47,074 nucleotides of DNA from Acetobacteraceae bacterium (GCA_031291725.1 JARLIM010000032.1:1-47074); one strand, 5' to 3'; positions 24,393-34,334 are shown, counted from the first letter of the stretch. The notes: generated by a model from the letters alone, not told the origin. Numbers and translations: made by a program.

Positions 24393-25271
24393 TCACTGCA
24401 TGGCGGCGACGAATTGGGTGGTGTTGTGCTTCAGCATCGCCAAATACGTCGCCGCCGGGCCGTCCGGTGCGGACAGGGCATCGGAATAAATCACCGGCCC
24501 GAGCACGGCGCCAGAATCGCGGGCGACGGTTTCGGCAAAGCGTTTGTCCGTCATGTTTTCCACAAACACCGCACGGATCTTCTCGCGCTTGATCTGCCCG
24601 ATCAAGGTGGCAATATCGGCGGCTGACGGCTCGCTTTCGGTGCTGATGCCCTGCACGGCGAGCAACTCAATGCCATAGCGCGCGCCGTAATAGCCAAAGG
24701 CGTCATGGCTGGTCAGCACGCGGCGCCGTGCGGCAGGAATGGCGGCGAATTGTGCGGTGATCCAACGGTCGAGCGCTGCAATTTCGGCGATGTAGGCGTC
24801 GGCACGTGCGGTGATCTCGGCGGCCATTTCTGGCAGCGCATGGGCAAGACCGGCGGCAATCGCACGGACATAGAGCACGCCGTTGCGCGGGTCTTGCCAG
24901 GCATGCGGATCGACAATCTGGCGCCCGTCTTCTTCCATATGGCGCGGTTGCACGTTTTGGGCGGCCATGATGCGCACACCGTGAAAGCCCGCAGCCTGGG
25001 GCAATCGGGTCATCCAGCCTTCCAGACCCAACCCGTTTTCCACCAGCACAACGGCATCGCGCACATGGCGCAGATCGTCAGGCGTGGGTTGGTATTCATG
25101 TGCATCGCCATCAACCGGCACCAGCGAGCGCACAGCAATGGCAGCACCGCCAACGCGTTGTGTCATATCCGACAGGACGGAGAACGTCGCTACCACTGGC
25201 GCCGACGCAGCCGCGCGGGCGGGGAGGGTGAACAGAGCGGGAAGAGCAAGGAGGAGATGGCGGCGCTGCAT
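24393..25271 (-). CDS. Zinc/manganese ABC transporter substrate-binding protein (ZnuA-like)
   Basis: Periplasmic metal-binding protein, 292 residues, of the cluster A-I family. The signal peptide (ends LPARAAAS, about 21) precedes two lobes joined by the long helix RADAYIAEIAALDRWITAQF. Metal ligands expected in the family are visible: His in GDAHEYQPT, His in VDPHAWQD, His in LTSHDAFGYYG and an acid in the late IYSDALS. The His-rich loop common in ZnuA is missing, so it could serve Zn or Mn; the Zur palindrome just upstream argues for zinc. No permease, ATPase or zur lies nearby, so it must pair with znuBC elsewhere. The ribosome site is GAGG. Confidence 0.9.
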   Translation of the reverse strand: MQRRHLLLALPALFTLPARAAASAPVVATFSVLSDMTQRVGGAAIAVRSLVPVDGDAHEYQPTPDDLRHVRDAVVLVENGLGLEGWMTRLPQAAGFHGVRIMAAQNVQPRHMEEDGRQIVDPHAWQDPRNGVLYVRAIAAGLAHALPEMAAEITARADAYIAEIAALDRWITAQFAAIPAARRRVLTSHDAFGYYGARYGIELLAVQGISTESEPSAADIATLIGQIKREKIRAVFVENMTDKRFAETVARDSGAVLGPVIYSDALSAPDGPAATYLAMLKHNTTQFVAAMQ

Positions 25272-25284
25272 GGGAGCCTCGATA

Positions 25285-25299
25285 TGTTATACTATAACA
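25285..25299. promoter_or_regulatory. Zur-box palindrome
   Basis: TGTTATA-C-TATAACA is a perfect 7-1-7 palindrome, with outer GATA (25281-25284) and TATC (25301-25304) almost extending it. It matches the core of the known proteobacterial Zur operator and stands 14 bases before the znuA-like start, where it would cover the -10 region. Repression by zinc-loaded Zur is the inference. It lies between divergent genes and might also affect the 25370 gene. Confidence 0.85.
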
Positions 25300-25369
25300 C
25301 TATCAAGAACATTGAAGTCATGCAAACGGTGGATTGCTGAACGGGATGTGTGTCGTCATTCTGAGAGCA

Positions 25370-26071
25370 ATGGACAACGATTCCTTTGAATTGGTGACGC
25401 TGCCGGGCGGACCGGCTCCGGTCAGATGGCGACGCAGCAAGCGGGCGCGGCGGGTATCATTGCGCATAGATCCGAAAGGCGGATCGGTGATCGTCACCCT
25501 GCCGCAGCGGACAGCGCGTGCGACGGGCATGGCGTTGCTTGTCAATCATGCGCAATGGGTGGCCGATAGGCTATTGGCTTTGCCGCAGCGTGTGACGTTC
25601 GAAGACGGCGTCACTGTCTCACTCTGCGGTGTGCCGCATCCCATTCGCCATGTGGCGCAAGGGCGGGCGGGTGTGCAGGTGGAGCAGGGTGAAATCTGCG
25701 TCTCCGGCGATGCCGATTTTATCCCACGCCGTGTTTCGGATTTCCTGCGCGCCGAAGCCAAGCGGGTGCTGGTTCCGCAGGCCATCGCCAAGGCGGCGCT
25801 GATCGGCGCGCGTCCGACGCGGGTGTCGTTGAAGGACACGTCAAGCCGCTGGGGCAGTTGCACGGCCAGCGGCAATCTCGCCTTTTCCTGGCGGCTGGTG
25901 ATGGCACCATCCTGTGTGCAGGATTACGTCGTCGCCCACGAAGTGGCGCATCTGGCGCATATGAATCACAGCGACCGGTTCTGGTCGCTGGTCGATGACC
26001 TCACGCCGCACACCAAACCGGCGATGGCTTGGCTGCGGAGCGAGGGATTGCAGTTGTTGCGGGTCGGTTAG
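25370..26071 (+). CDS. YgjP-like (DUF45/M48-type) metallopeptidase
   Basis: A 233-residue soluble zinc protease candidate. The C-terminal active site is VVAHEVAHLAHMNHSDRFW, with the HExxH motif at 190-194 and a downstream His as third ligand. SSRWGSC (158-164) and RRSKRARRVSLRID (21-34) are signatures of this family. The role in bacteria is not settled. I choose ATG 25370 because family similarity begins soon after and GAGAG lies upstream; ATG 25346 in frame is an alternative. Its TAG stop overlaps the stop of the convergent M20 gene by 4 bases. Confidence 0.87.
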   Translation: MDNDSFELVTLPGGPAPVRWRRSKRARRVSLRIDPKGGSVIVTLPQRTARATGMALLVNHAQWVADRLLALPQRVTFEDGVTVSLCGVPHPIRHVAQGRAGVQVEQGEICVSGDADFIPRRVSDFLRAEAKRVLVPQAIAKAALIGARPTRVSLKDTSSRWGSCTASGNLAFSWRLVMAPSCVQDYVVAHEVAHLAHMNHSDRFWSLVDDLTPHTKPAMAWLRSEGLQLLRVG

Positions 26072-27444
26072 GCCGCCTCTCCCAAATCCCACCACAGCCC
26101 GACATAGCCGAGCAGCCCTTCACGGGCGGAGGTGGCGAGCACGTGCTCGTTCGGGCCGTGCTGTTTGCAGCCATTATAGCTGAGCGGAATCCACACCAAC
26201 GGCGTGTGCAGATGGTCGATGAACACATCGCCGGGCAGGCCGCCACCGCCATTGGGCACGATTTGCACGTTCTTGCCCAAGGTGCGCTCCAGGCTCGCCT
26301 TGGCCCGCTTGATCCAGGGATTGTCCGGCGAGGTCCGGCTGGCGGCCATCCGCATATGGCCTTCCTCGATGGCGATGTTCTGATAGCCGTTCGCGTCGAG
26401 GAAGCGCCGCAGACCGGGAATGAATTGCGTCAGGTCGGCATCGACGGTGTAGCGCAGCTGGCACCAGGCCTGCGCGTTGGGGGCCACCGCATTCACCGGC
26501 GCATCCGGTTTGCCGGAGAGCATGGCGAGCACGATAAAGCTCGTCCAACCATAGACCTTCTCGGCATCGGTCAGGCCCGGTTCGCCCCAATTCGGGTTGA
26601 TCGTCGCGCTTTCCTCATTCTGCATCTCGCAGCCAACCAATGCCTCACGCACCGAGGCAGGCATGCCACCCACCGGCAGCCATTCCGGCACCATGATGCG
26701 GCCATTGCGGTCGGTGATGGTGGCGATGGCATGGGCGAGCACGATGGCGGGGTCTGTGGTCATGCCACCCCAATTGCCGGAATGCACGCCGCCGGGGCGC
26801 TCATTCATGGTCAGTTTGAAGTTGAACACCCCGCGTGAGCCGGTGGTGATCGTGGGCACATCGGGGCGCATCTTCGGGCCGTCGGAGGCGATCAGCGCAT
26901 CGGCGGCGAGTTCCTCAGCATGGGCGGCCACGAATTCGCGCAGGCCCACCGAGCCCATCTCCTCGCTCATCTCCAGCACCAGCTTCACATTGAAGCCGAG
27001 CTCGCCGCGCGCCTTCAGCACCGTCTCCAACGCCGCGATGACGGTGGCATGCTGTCCTTTATTATCCGCCGTGCCGCGGCCGTACCACAGATTGCCACGT
27101 TTGGTCAGCGTCCAGGGGGACAAGCCTTCATCCCATTGCTCTGCCAGCCCGCGCACGGTGTCGCCATGACCATAGGTGAGGATGGTGGGCAGTTTTGGGT
27201 CTTCGATGCGAAAGCCGGTCAGGATGGGGCCGAAGCCTTCGATCGGATTGGGATGAATCTCCACGCGAAAGCCCAGCCGCTTCAGCCAAGGCTGAATCGT
27301 CGCCCCCAGATAGCGGTCCACATCCGCCCGATGCGCGGGCTCCTGCGAGGTGGAGGGAATGGCGACCAGATCGCTGAGCAGTTTCTCAAAGCCGCCTTGA
27401 TCGAAATAGGCGGCGGCATCGGCGAGGGCTGCATCACGGCTCAT
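26068..27444 (-). CDS. M20 family metallopeptidase (dipeptidase-like)
   Basis: Di-zinc peptidase of the CNDP-like M20 group, 458 residues, cytoplasmic. Metal-binding and catalytic motifs: LTYGHGDTVRG, WYGRGTADNKGQH, EMSEEMGS and the late C-terminal HGPNEHV. The lid/dimer domain includes GGVHSGNWGG, typical of peptidases acting on dipeptides or small amides. Start at 27444 follows AGGAG. It overlaps the end of the ClC gene by 11 bases and is the last gene of the FadB-BenE-ClC-M20 string. Confidence 0.9.
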   Translation of the reverse strand: MSRDAALADAAAYFDQGGFEKLLSDLVAIPSTSQEPAHRADVDRYLGATIQPWLKRLGFRVEIHPNPIEGFGPILTGFRIEDPKLPTILTYGHGDTVRGLAEQWDEGLSPWTLTKRGNLWYGRGTADNKGQHATVIAALETVLKARGELGFNVKLVLEMSEEMGSVGLREFVAAHAEELAADALIASDGPKMRPDVPTITTGSRGVFNFKLTMNERPGGVHSGNWGGMTTDPAIVLAHAIATITDRNGRIMVPEWLPVGGMPASVREALVGCEMQNEESATINPNWGEPGLTDAEKVYGWTSFIVLAMLSGKPDAPVNAVAPNAQAWCQLRYTVDADLTQFIPGLRRFLDANGYQNIAIEEGHMRMAASRTSPDNPWIKRAKASLERTLGKNVQIVPNGGGGLPGDVFIDHLHTPLVWIPLSYNGCKQHGPNEHVLATSAREGLLGYVGLWWDLGEAA

Positions 27445-28825
27445 GGCGGGCTCCTGTGGAATGCGGGGTGACAGTGTGTCGCATCGCTCCCAGTTCGGAA
27501 AGCGCCTCGGCGGCTTTGCCTGACTGGATGTAGCGATGCGCCAATGCGTGATAGATGCCTTCGGCACAGACGAGACGGGAGACGCTGTGGCCGATCAGGG
27601 ACGTCAGCATCACTGGCATCACCAAAGCGTGGTCGTTTGTCATCTCGATGACGATGACGAACGCGGTGATCGGTGCCTGCACGACGCCGGCGAAATAGGC
27701 GACCATCCCGAGCACAACCATCGCCGGCAGCGGGGCGGCTGCAAAGATCTCATAGAGATTGCGACCCAGCCCCGCGCCGACCGCCAGAGATGGCGAGAAG
27801 ATGCCGCCGGGAATGCCGCTGATGGCCGAGAGCAAAGTGGCCAGCCATTTCAGCGCCCCGAACAGCACAGGCGGTGGTGTGACATTATCGAGCAGATGCA
27901 GCACATGCACATAGCCCGTGCCGTAGATGGTGCCATGGGAAGCCAGGCCGCACAGCGCCACGCCCAGGCCGCACAAGGCGGCGAACAACGCCGATTTCGG
28001 CTTCAGCCAGCGTCCGGCCCAGCCCGGCCACGCGCCGCTGGCGGCGATGACGAGGCGGCTGAACAAACCGCCCGCCAGTCCGCACACCACGCCACAGAGC
28101 GGCACGGCCACCCAGACCGAGGCTCCGTGCAGGGCGATGGTGTTCATCCCGAAGTAGTTATAATCGCCCAGCCACGCCAGTGAGACCATGCCGCCGCAGA
28201 CCACGGTGCCGATCACCAAACCGCTGGTGCGCGTCTCGAACGAGCGGCTCATTTCCTCGATGCCGAAGACAATCCCGGCCAAAGGTGTGTTGAACGCAGC
28301 CGCCACACCCGCCGCAGCCCCAGCCAGCACCAGCCCGCGTTGGCGCCTGGGCGAGATGTTGCCGACGAAATACATCACCGAAGCGCCCACCTGCACCGTC
28401 GGCCCCTCGCGTCCGATGGAGCCACCACAGAGCAAGCCCAGCCCGGTGAGCAGCATCTTGCCGATGGCGATGCGCAACGACACCAGCTTGTGGCGCTCGC
28501 TCTCGTCGGTCAGCGCGCGGGCGGCGATGGCCTGCGGGATGCCGCTGCCCTGGCTGTTGGGGAAATAGCGGCGGGCGGCGACGTTCGACATCGCAAAGCC
28601 TGCCGGCGTTATCAGCAGCGCCAGCCATGGAGATTGCGCGATGAGCCAATCGAAGCCGCTGCTGGACAATTCGGCAAATTTGGCAAACGCCACCGCACAG
28701 ACGCCCACCACCAGCCCACCGATGATGAACAGCGCTCGCAGCTGCGCATGTTGGGATAATGCGAGAATGCGGCGGCGATGCCGTGGGATGGTGCCTACCA
28801 CGGTGGATTTCAACTCATCGCTCAC
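27434..28825 (-). CDS. ClC-family chloride/proton antiporter
   Basis: Polytopic transporter of 463 residues in the inner membrane. The three anion-pore motifs are present: GSGIP (in NSQGSGIPQA), GREGP (in GSIGREGPTVQ, carrying the gating glutamate) and GIFSP (in GGIFSPSLAVG). The internal proton glutamate is retained in FGIEEM, which favours H+/Cl- exchange rather than a plain channel. No CBS domain. It starts 3 bases after the BenE stop and overlaps the M20 start. Known bacterial ClCs help with acid resistance; some accept fluoride or nitrate, but the standard pore residues argue for chloride. Confidence 0.94.
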   Translation of the reverse strand: MSDELKSTVVGTIPRHRRRILALSQHAQLRALFIIGGLVVGVCAVAFAKFAELSSSGFDWLIAQSPWLALLITPAGFAMSNVAARRYFPNSQGSGIPQAIAARALTDESERHKLVSLRIAIGKMLLTGLGLLCGGSIGREGPTVQVGASVMYFVGNISPRRQRGLVLAGAAAGVAAAFNTPLAGIVFGIEEMSRSFETRTSGLVIGTVVCGGMVSLAWLGDYNYFGMNTIALHGASVWVAVPLCGVVCGLAGGLFSRLVIAASGAWPGWAGRWLKPKSALFAALCGLGVALCGLASHGTIYGTGYVHVLHLLDNVTPPPVLFGALKWLATLLSAISGIPGGIFSPSLAVGAGLGRNLYEIFAAAPLPAMVVLGMVAYFAGVVQAPITAFVIVIEMTNDHALVMPVMLTSLIGHSVSRLVCAEGIYHALAHRYIQSGKAAEALSELGAMRHTVTPHSTGARHEP

Positions 28826-28828
28826 ACT

Positions 28829-30001
28829 TCAACTCCTGCGCACCTGCAACACCGCTTGGGTGATCAGTCCGAATACCAGTCCCCAGAACGGAGCGCCAAG
28901 GCCTAGTAGGCTCATACCAGACGCCGTGCACAAAAACGTCACCATCGCCGCATCGCGGGATTTCGGCTCCGCGAACGAAGCTTGCAACCCGCCCAGGATC
29001 GCCCCCATCAAAGCGAGGCCTGCTATGGCTGCGATCAATTCGCGCGGCAGGGCACCGAACAGCCCGGCAAGAGTGCCGCCGAACATGGCCAATGTCAGAT
29101 ACATCCCCCCCATCGCCACACCCGCACGCCACCGCTCCTTGGGGTTGTCATGCCCTTCAGGCCCGGCAATCAAAGCGGCGGTGATGGCCGCCGTCGTCAC
29201 GCCGTGACAGCCAAACGGCGCGAGCAGGGTCGACAGCCCTGAAATGCTGCTGACCACCAGCCGCTCATTGACCGCATATCCCGCCCCGCGCATCACCGCG
29301 AGGCCCGGCAGGTATTGGCCGGTGATCGCCACCAGTGTCAGCGGAAAGGCGATGTTGATGGCGGCGGCGAGCGAGAATTGCGGCGTCGTCCAGACCGGCT
29401 CCGTCAGAGCCAGCGAGACGTCGCCGAAATGCGTCTGTCCGCGCCATGCGGCAAAGATCACGCCGCATGCCAGCACCAGCGAGATGGCAAAGCGTGGCAC
29501 GAAGCGTTTGCCGAGCAGCCATGCCAGCAGCATCACGCCGATCAACGCCGGTTGCTGGCCGAGCGACGTCCAGGTGGCGGCGCCAAATCGGAACAGAATC
29601 CCGGCCAGCATGGCGGCCGCGATGGCGGGGGGCACGTGGCGCATCACCTTGTCGAACGCCCCGGTGAGGGCGAGCAGAACGATGGCCAAACTCGCCAGCA
29701 CAAACGCCCCCACCGCCTCGGGCCAAGGCACGCCCGGCAATGAGAGCACGAGCAAGGCCGCTCCCGGCGTTGACCACGCAACCGAGACCGGAATTCTCGT
29801 ATAGGCGCTCAGCCACAGCGTGGACACGCCGCAGCACAGCGAGATCGCCCACACCCAGGAGGAGGTCAGCGCATCCGGCAGATGCGCCGCCTGTGCCGCC
29901 TGGAAGACGATGACGATCGAGCTGGAATATCCCGCCAGAATCGCCACCAAAGCGGCCACGATGGGCTGGAGCGTCCAGCCCCGCGTGGCGGTTGAGGTCA
30001 A
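28829..30001 (-). CDS. BenE-family benzoate/H+ symporter-like permease
   Basis: Inner-membrane transporter of 390 residues with about 12 helices. The family pattern is clear: GYSSSIVIVFQAAQAAHLPDA split near helix 1 (cytoplasmic glutamine region), SVAWSTPGAALL in the half-helix, PPAIAAAMLAGILFRFG, and FGCHGVTTAAITAALIAGPE. BenE of Acinetobacter imports benzoate. The start is very likely TTG at 30001, because it overlaps the upstream FadB-like stop as TTGA and the first transmembrane helix follows at residue 15. Longer starts lie inside the upstream gene. Operon position suggests import of an acyl or aromatic acid to be metabolised by the FadB-like enzyme, an inference. Confidence 0.88.
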   Translation of the reverse strand: MTSTATRGWTLQPIVAALVAILAGYSSSIVIVFQAAQAAHLPDALTSSWVWAISLCCGVSTLWLSAYTRIPVSVAWSTPGAALLVLSLPGVPWPEAVGAFVLASLAIVLLALTGAFDKVMRHVPPAIAAAMLAGILFRFGAATWTSLGQQPALIGVMLLAWLLGKRFVPRFAISLVLACGVIFAAWRGQTHFGDVSLALTEPVWTTPQFSLAAAINIAFPLTLVAITGQYLPGLAVMRGAGYAVNERLVVSSISGLSTLLAPFGCHGVTTAAITAALIAGPEGHDNPKERWRAGVAMGGMYLTLAMFGGTLAGLFGALPRELIAAIAGLALMGAILGGLQASFAEPKSRDAAMVTFLCTASGMSLLGLGAPFWGLVFGLITQAVLQVRRS

Positions 30002-32082
30002 CGGTTGAGCGAGGCGAAATTCTGCCCCGTGGCCACCAGTTGTTCGAGCAACGGCGCAGGCTCCAGACCCGGACCGCTCTCGGCATACATGTCGCGCACG
30101 GCGGCCAATATCGTCTCCAGCCCCACCGCGTCGGCGGCATGCATCGGCCCGCCGCGCCATGCCGGGAAGCCATAGCCATGCACCAGCGTGACATCGATAT
30201 CCGACGGACGCGAGGCGATGCCTTCGCCCAAGATCTTCGCGCCCTCATTGGCCATCGCCGCCAGTACGCGCAGCTGAATCCGTTCGGCCGATACCGGCTT
30301 GCGGGTGATGCCACGCGCGGCGGAGGCTTTCTCGACCAGGGCCGTCACCACCGGATCGATCTCGCGCTTGCCATCCTTGTGCAGATACCAGCCGGCCCCG
30401 GTCTTTTGACCATAGCGGCCAAGTTCGCAGATCCAGTCGGCAATCGGCACATAGCGCGCTGCCGGGTTGCGGGTGGGGGCGAGGCGTTTGCGGTTGGACC
30501 AGCCGATATCGAGGCCAGACAAATCGCCCACCGCGAACGGCCCCATCGCCAAACCCCAGGCTTCCAGTGCGGCATCGACCTCGTGCGGCAATGCGCCGTC
30601 TTCCAGTGCGAAATCGGTCTGCAAGCGCCAATGCGCGAAAAGCCGGTTGCCGATGAAGCCATCGCACACGCCCGCGATCACCGGCTGCTTGCGAATACGT
30701 TTTGCCAATGCCAAGGCCGTCGCCAGGCCAGCAGCGGCGAGGCGTTTCGGGCGGACGATTTCCAGCAGCCTCATCACATGGGCGGGCGAGAAGAAATGCA
30801 GGCCCAGCACGCGCTCGGGGTTATCGACCACATCGGCGAGCAACTCGATGTTCAGATAGGATGTGTTGGATGCCAACACCGCATCGCGCCGCACCACGGC
30901 GGACAGGCGGCGGAACAGATCCTGTTTGGCCTCCAGATTCTCGATAATCGCCTCAATCACCAGATCCGCATCGGCCAGCGCCTTCACATCGGTGGCAAAA
31001 TCGATGCGTGAGAGGCGATGCGCGTGTTCGGCCTCACTCAGTCGGCCCTGCTTCAACTGGCGGTCATAGACGGCTGCGATGCGCCCGCGTGCGCCTTCGA
31101 CCGCGGCGTCGGAGACTTCGACGAGTGTGACTGGCAGCCCGGAATCGGCGATACAAATCGCAATACCCGCCCCCATCGTGCCGCCGCCGATCACGCCGGT
31201 GGAGCGGATCGTCCAGGGTTGCGTGTCGGCTGCAATGCCCGGCGGCAGCTTTCCAGCCGCGCGCTCGGCCATGAAGATGTGACGCAACGCCTTGGATTGC
31301 GGGCCCGTGCGCAAGGCATGAAAAGCAGCCGATTCAGCGAGGATGGCGTCATCGAAAGGCACATCCAGCGCCCTGGCCACCGAAGCCGCCGCCTCACCCG
31401 GTGCAACGGCCCCGCGTGCCTTCTTGCGAATGGCGTCGGCTGCCTTGTCGAATGCGGCCCGATCCATTTCCGGCACCGCCAGATCGCGCACGCGCGGCAT
31501 CTCTCCTGTCTGCGCCATCGCCCGTGCGCGGTTGATGGCAAGGCCGCGATGGTCGGTGCCGATTTCATCGACAATGCCAAGCTTGAGCGCCTCGGCGGCA
31601 GGCACGTGGCGGCCGGAGGTGATGATGTCCAGGGCATGAAGCGCCCCAATCAGGCGCGGCAGACGTTGCGTGCCGCCGGCTCCCGGCAACAGGCCGATCT
31701 TGACCTCTGGTAATCCCACCGCACCGTCGGGCGAGATCACGCGGGCATGACAGGCAAGGGCAATCTCCAACCCGCCCCCCAGCGCCGTGCCGAACAACGC
31801 GGCGACGACCGGCTTCGGACTTTGATCGAGCGCGCGACACACATCGTTGGTGGTCTTGGCACCAGGGGGCGGGTTGTCGAATTCGCGGATATCAGCGCCG
31901 GCGACGAACGTGCGGGTGGCGCAGGTAAGCACGCCCGCCTTGAGCGTCAGATCATTGGCCAATGTCTCCAGCGCATCGATCACCCCCTGGCGCACCGCCG
32001 AAGACAGCGCGTTGACCGGCGGGTGGTCGATCACGATCACCCCGATATCTTCATTGCGTTCGAGACGGACAAGATCGGTCAT
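29998..32082 (-). CDS. Bifunctional enoyl-CoA hydratase / 3-hydroxyacyl-CoA dehydrogenase
   Basis: Beta-oxidation multienzyme, 694 residues. The N-terminal crotonase domain (1-200) has the oxyanion-hole and catalytic glutamates in [16 protein letters not shown] and [19 protein letters not shown]. The dehydrogenase half has the NAD motif [13 protein letters not shown] (about 295), NTSYLNI, and catalytic His in [10 protein letters not shown]. The C-terminal helical domain holds [13 protein letters not shown]. It lacks the thiolase partner nearby and belongs to the FadJ/peroxisomal-like group of about 700 residues. Start at 32082 is preferred over 32088 because GGGAG is then spaced 7 bases away. 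First gene of the operon continuing into BenE (4-base overlap), ClC and M20. Confidence 0.92.
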   Translation of the reverse strand: MTDLVRLERNEDIGVIVIDHPPVNALSSAVRQGVIDALETLANDLTLKAGVLTCATRTFVAGADIREFDNPPPGAKTTNDVCRALDQSPKPVVAALFGTALGGGLEIALACHARVISPDGAVGLPEVKIGLLPGAGGTQRLPRLIGALHALDIITSGRHVPAAEALKLGIVDEIGTDHRGLAINRARAMAQTGEMPRVRDLAVPEMDRAAFDKAADAIRKKARGAVAPGEAAASVARALDVPFDDAILAESAAFHALRTGPQSKALRHIFMAERAAGKLPPGIAADTQPWTIRSTGVIGGGTMGAGIAICIADSGLPVTLVEVSDAAVEGARGRIAAVYDRQLKQGRLSEAEHAHRLSRIDFATDVKALADADLVIEAIIENLEAKQDLFRRLSAVVRRDAVLASNTSYLNIELLADVVDNPERVLGLHFFSPAHVMRLLEIVRPKRLAAAGLATALALAKRIRKQPVIAGVCDGFIGNRLFAHWRLQTDFALEDGALPHEVDAALEAWGLAMGPFAVGDLSGLDIGWSNRKRLAPTRNPAARYVPIADWICELGRYGQKTGAGWYLHKDGKREIDPVVTALVEKASAARGITRKPVSAERIQLRVLAAMANEGAKILGEGIASRPSDIDVTLVHGYGFPAWRGGPMHAADAVGLETILAAVRDMYAESGPGLEPAPLLEQLVATGQNFASLNR

Positions 32083-32324
32083 TGGCATTCTCCCAGGCTT
32101 TGGCGCAGTGAACTCCGACACGGGCATTTCGGCAATCCTTGCAGTGTTCAGATGCGACTTTTCCCCGTGGGACGTGCAATCCCCGGGTGAGGATTGCATC
32201 CTAAGTCCCATGACGGGCGATGGTGATCAATTGCCTGCAATTAATCGGGCGTTCGGGTTGTTTGGGAAGGTGACGCCCGTTAAAGCTTTCACAACGTGAT
32301 CGCTATCGAATGAGGGGTGTCGGG

Positions 32325-32951
32325 ATGTCCCGTCTGTTGGTACGCCTGTTCGTGGCTATCCTGGCATTGCTGGCATTATATATGCTGCTCTCGCGCCTGG
32401 GCATCATTCCCAGCCTTGGTGTTGCGCAGAAGGCGGTGCCGGAAGATCAACGGCATTTCGGCTTCAAGATCAGCCGCAATGAATTTGGCGATCGCGTGTT
32501 GCTGCAAACCCGCGTGCGCGTGACATATACCCCGCAAGCAACGGCGCCGGATCTGATCGAGGTGCTGCCGAAAAAGGGCATGTATGACGGCAATTTCACC
32601 TGGACGCTGATCCCCGATCAGGGTGGGGAACGTCGGTTGCTGGGTGAGTATTTCACCGGAGGCCGTACGTATAAGGTTTGCGAATATTTGCTCCGCGTTA
32701 AAGGTGGCGCGGGCGAGCATGCGGAACGGTATTCGCCGATCAACAATGACGGCGACCGCTTTCGCATTCCCGAACAACTTGACCCGCAGCGGATGAAGGC
32801 GCTCTACGATGCCATCTTGGCCGAAGTGCCGCGACTGGACAAAGAGCCCAAGGGCAGCACCGATCCGGTGGATATTTCGACCAATTTGATGAATTTGGCC
32901 AGCGACACCGTGTTCTACTGCCTCGGCAATCCGGTGCCCGTCCTGAAATGA
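32325..32951 (+). CDS. Membrane-anchored hypothetical protein
   Basis: A 208-residue protein whose N-terminus is one hydrophobic helix (about 4-21, LLVRLFVAILALLALYML), which could be an uncleaved anchor or a signal peptide. The remainder is soluble and mixed: RVLLQTRVRVTYTP and GNFTWTLIPDQGGERRLLGEYF look like beta strands. Two cysteines (CEYLL; FYCLGN) could form a periplasmic disulfide. No family recognised. ATG 32325 is chosen over 32310 for its position after GAGGGG. It is divergent from the FadB-like gene across 242 bases in which I see no other feature. Confidence 0.7.
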   Translation: MSRLLVRLFVAILALLALYMLLSRLGIIPSLGVAQKAVPEDQRHFGFKISRNEFGDRVLLQTRVRVTYTPQATAPDLIEVLPKKGMYDGNFTWTLIPDQGGERRLLGEYFTGGRTYKVCEYLLRVKGGAGEHAERYSPINNDGDRFRIPEQLDPQRMKALYDAILAEVPRLDKEPKGSTDPVDISTNLMNLASDTVFYCLGNPVPVLK

Positions 32952-33182
32952 GACAAGCCCGAACCGGCTGATGTCATGCGGGGGGCTGATCTGCGTCGCC
33001 CGGAGAGCGGATTTTCTTGACCCTGGCCGGGCGATCCGTCATGTGAGGCCCAGGTGCGCGGCCGTTGTCGCGTGCCAAATTCCGCCCATCCGCATCTGCC
33101 GGCACTTGCCCGAGTGGATGCAGGCCAGCCAGCGATCTCGTCGCCTATCACGGCGCGCGCTGTCGCTACCAGAAAGAGATTG

Positions 33183-34334
33183 ATGTCATTCCAGGATCTC
33201 GGGCTCAACCCGAAACTGCTCAAGGCGCTTGACGCCGAGGGCTACACGACTCCCACGCCGATCCAGTCGCAGGCGATTCCGTTGGCACTCGCCGGTCGGG
33301 ATGTGCAGGGCATTGCCCAGACCGGCACCGGCAAGACGGCTGCATTCGCGTTGCCGATTTTGCATCGCCTGGCCGCCAACCCGAAGCGTCCGGCCCCTGG
33401 CTGTTGCCGCGTGCTGGTGCTCTCGCCCACACGCGAACTGGCCAGCCAGATTGCCGACAGCTTCCGCGCCTATGGCAAATTCATGGATCTGCGCAGCACT
33501 GTGATGTTCGGCGGCGTGCCGAAAGGCAAGCAGGCCCGCGCGATGCAGATGGGTGTGGATGTGCTTGTGGCAACGCCTGGCCGCCTGATCGACCATTTGC
33601 AGGATCGCGCGGTCAATCTCAGCCAGGTCGAAATCCTGGTGTTGGATGAAGCCGATCACATGTTGGATCTGGGATTTATCGTGCCGATTCGTCAGATCGT
33701 CAAAATGATCCCGACCGAACGTCAGACGATGTTCTTCTCGGCCACGATGCCCAAGGAAATCGGCAATCTGGCCAGCCAGATGTTGAAGAACCCGGCCCAT
33801 GTCGCTGTCACCCCGGTGGCGACGACGGCCGAGCGTATCAGCCAGCATGTCATTCTGCTCGACACCTCGCATAAGCGTTCGGTGCTGTGCGAATTGCTCT
33901 CCTCGGTGGTCTCCGGCCGCACGCTGGTCTTCACCCGCACCAAGCATGGCGCGGATCGTGTGGTGAAGCAGTTGGGCGAATCCGGTTTGGCGGCGGTGGC
34001 CATTCATGGCAACAAAAGCCAGGGCCAGCGCGAGCGTGCCTTGGCTGAGTTCAAAACCGGCCGTTGCCGGGTGTTGGTTGCCACCGACATCGCAGCCCGT
34101 GGCATCGACGTTGATGGCGTGTCTCACGTGATCAATTTCGACCTGCCCAACGTGCCAGAAACCTATGTTCACCGTATTGGCCGCACCGCGCGCGCTGGCG
34201 CGGATGGGGCCGCCATCAGCCTGTGTGATGGTGAGGAGCGGGCTTTCCTGCGCGATATCGAGAAAGTGATTCGCATGAAAATCCCGCAATTGCCGGCACC
34301 TACCGCCCGCGTGGCGCGTCCGCGCGCGGCGTGA
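33183..34334 (+). CDS. DEAD-box RNA helicase, RhlE-like
   Basis: ATP-dependent RNA unwinding enzyme, 383 residues, essentially just the two RecA domains. The Q motif (GLNPKLLKALDAEGYTTPTPIQ), motif I AQTGTGKT, Ia SPTRELA, II DEAD, III SAT, V ATDIAARGIDV and VI HRIGRTARAG are all intact. The usual long basic RhlE tail is reduced to a short Pro/Arg/Ala end. Start at 33183 follows AAAGAGATTG. The 231-base leader from the previous gene has no other reading frame I trust; leaders of such helicases are often cold-regulated, but nothing here proves it. Confidence 0.95.
   Translation: MSFQDLGLNPKLLKALDAEGYTTPTPIQSQAIPLALAGRDVQGIAQTGTGKTAAFALPILHRLAANPKRPAPGCCRVLVLSPTRELASQIADSFRAYGKFMDLRSTVMFGGVPKGKQARAMQMGVDVLVATPGRLIDHLQDRAVNLSQVEILVLDEADHMLDLGFIVPIRQIVKMIPTERQTMFFSATMPKEIGNLASQMLKNPAHVAVTPVATTAERISQHVILLDTSHKRSVLCELLSSVVSGRTLVFTRTKHGADRVVKQLGESGLAAVAIHGNKSQGQRERALAEFKTGRCRVLVATDIAARGIDVDGVSHVINFDLPNVPETYVHRIGRTARAGADGAAISLCDGEERAFLRDIEKVIRMKIPQLPAPTARVARPRAA

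Noticed and set aside
31018..31713. Long plus-strand frame opposite the FadB-like gene
   Set aside because: Cys/Arg/Gly-rich nonsense composition; the minus strand carries complete catalytic motifs.
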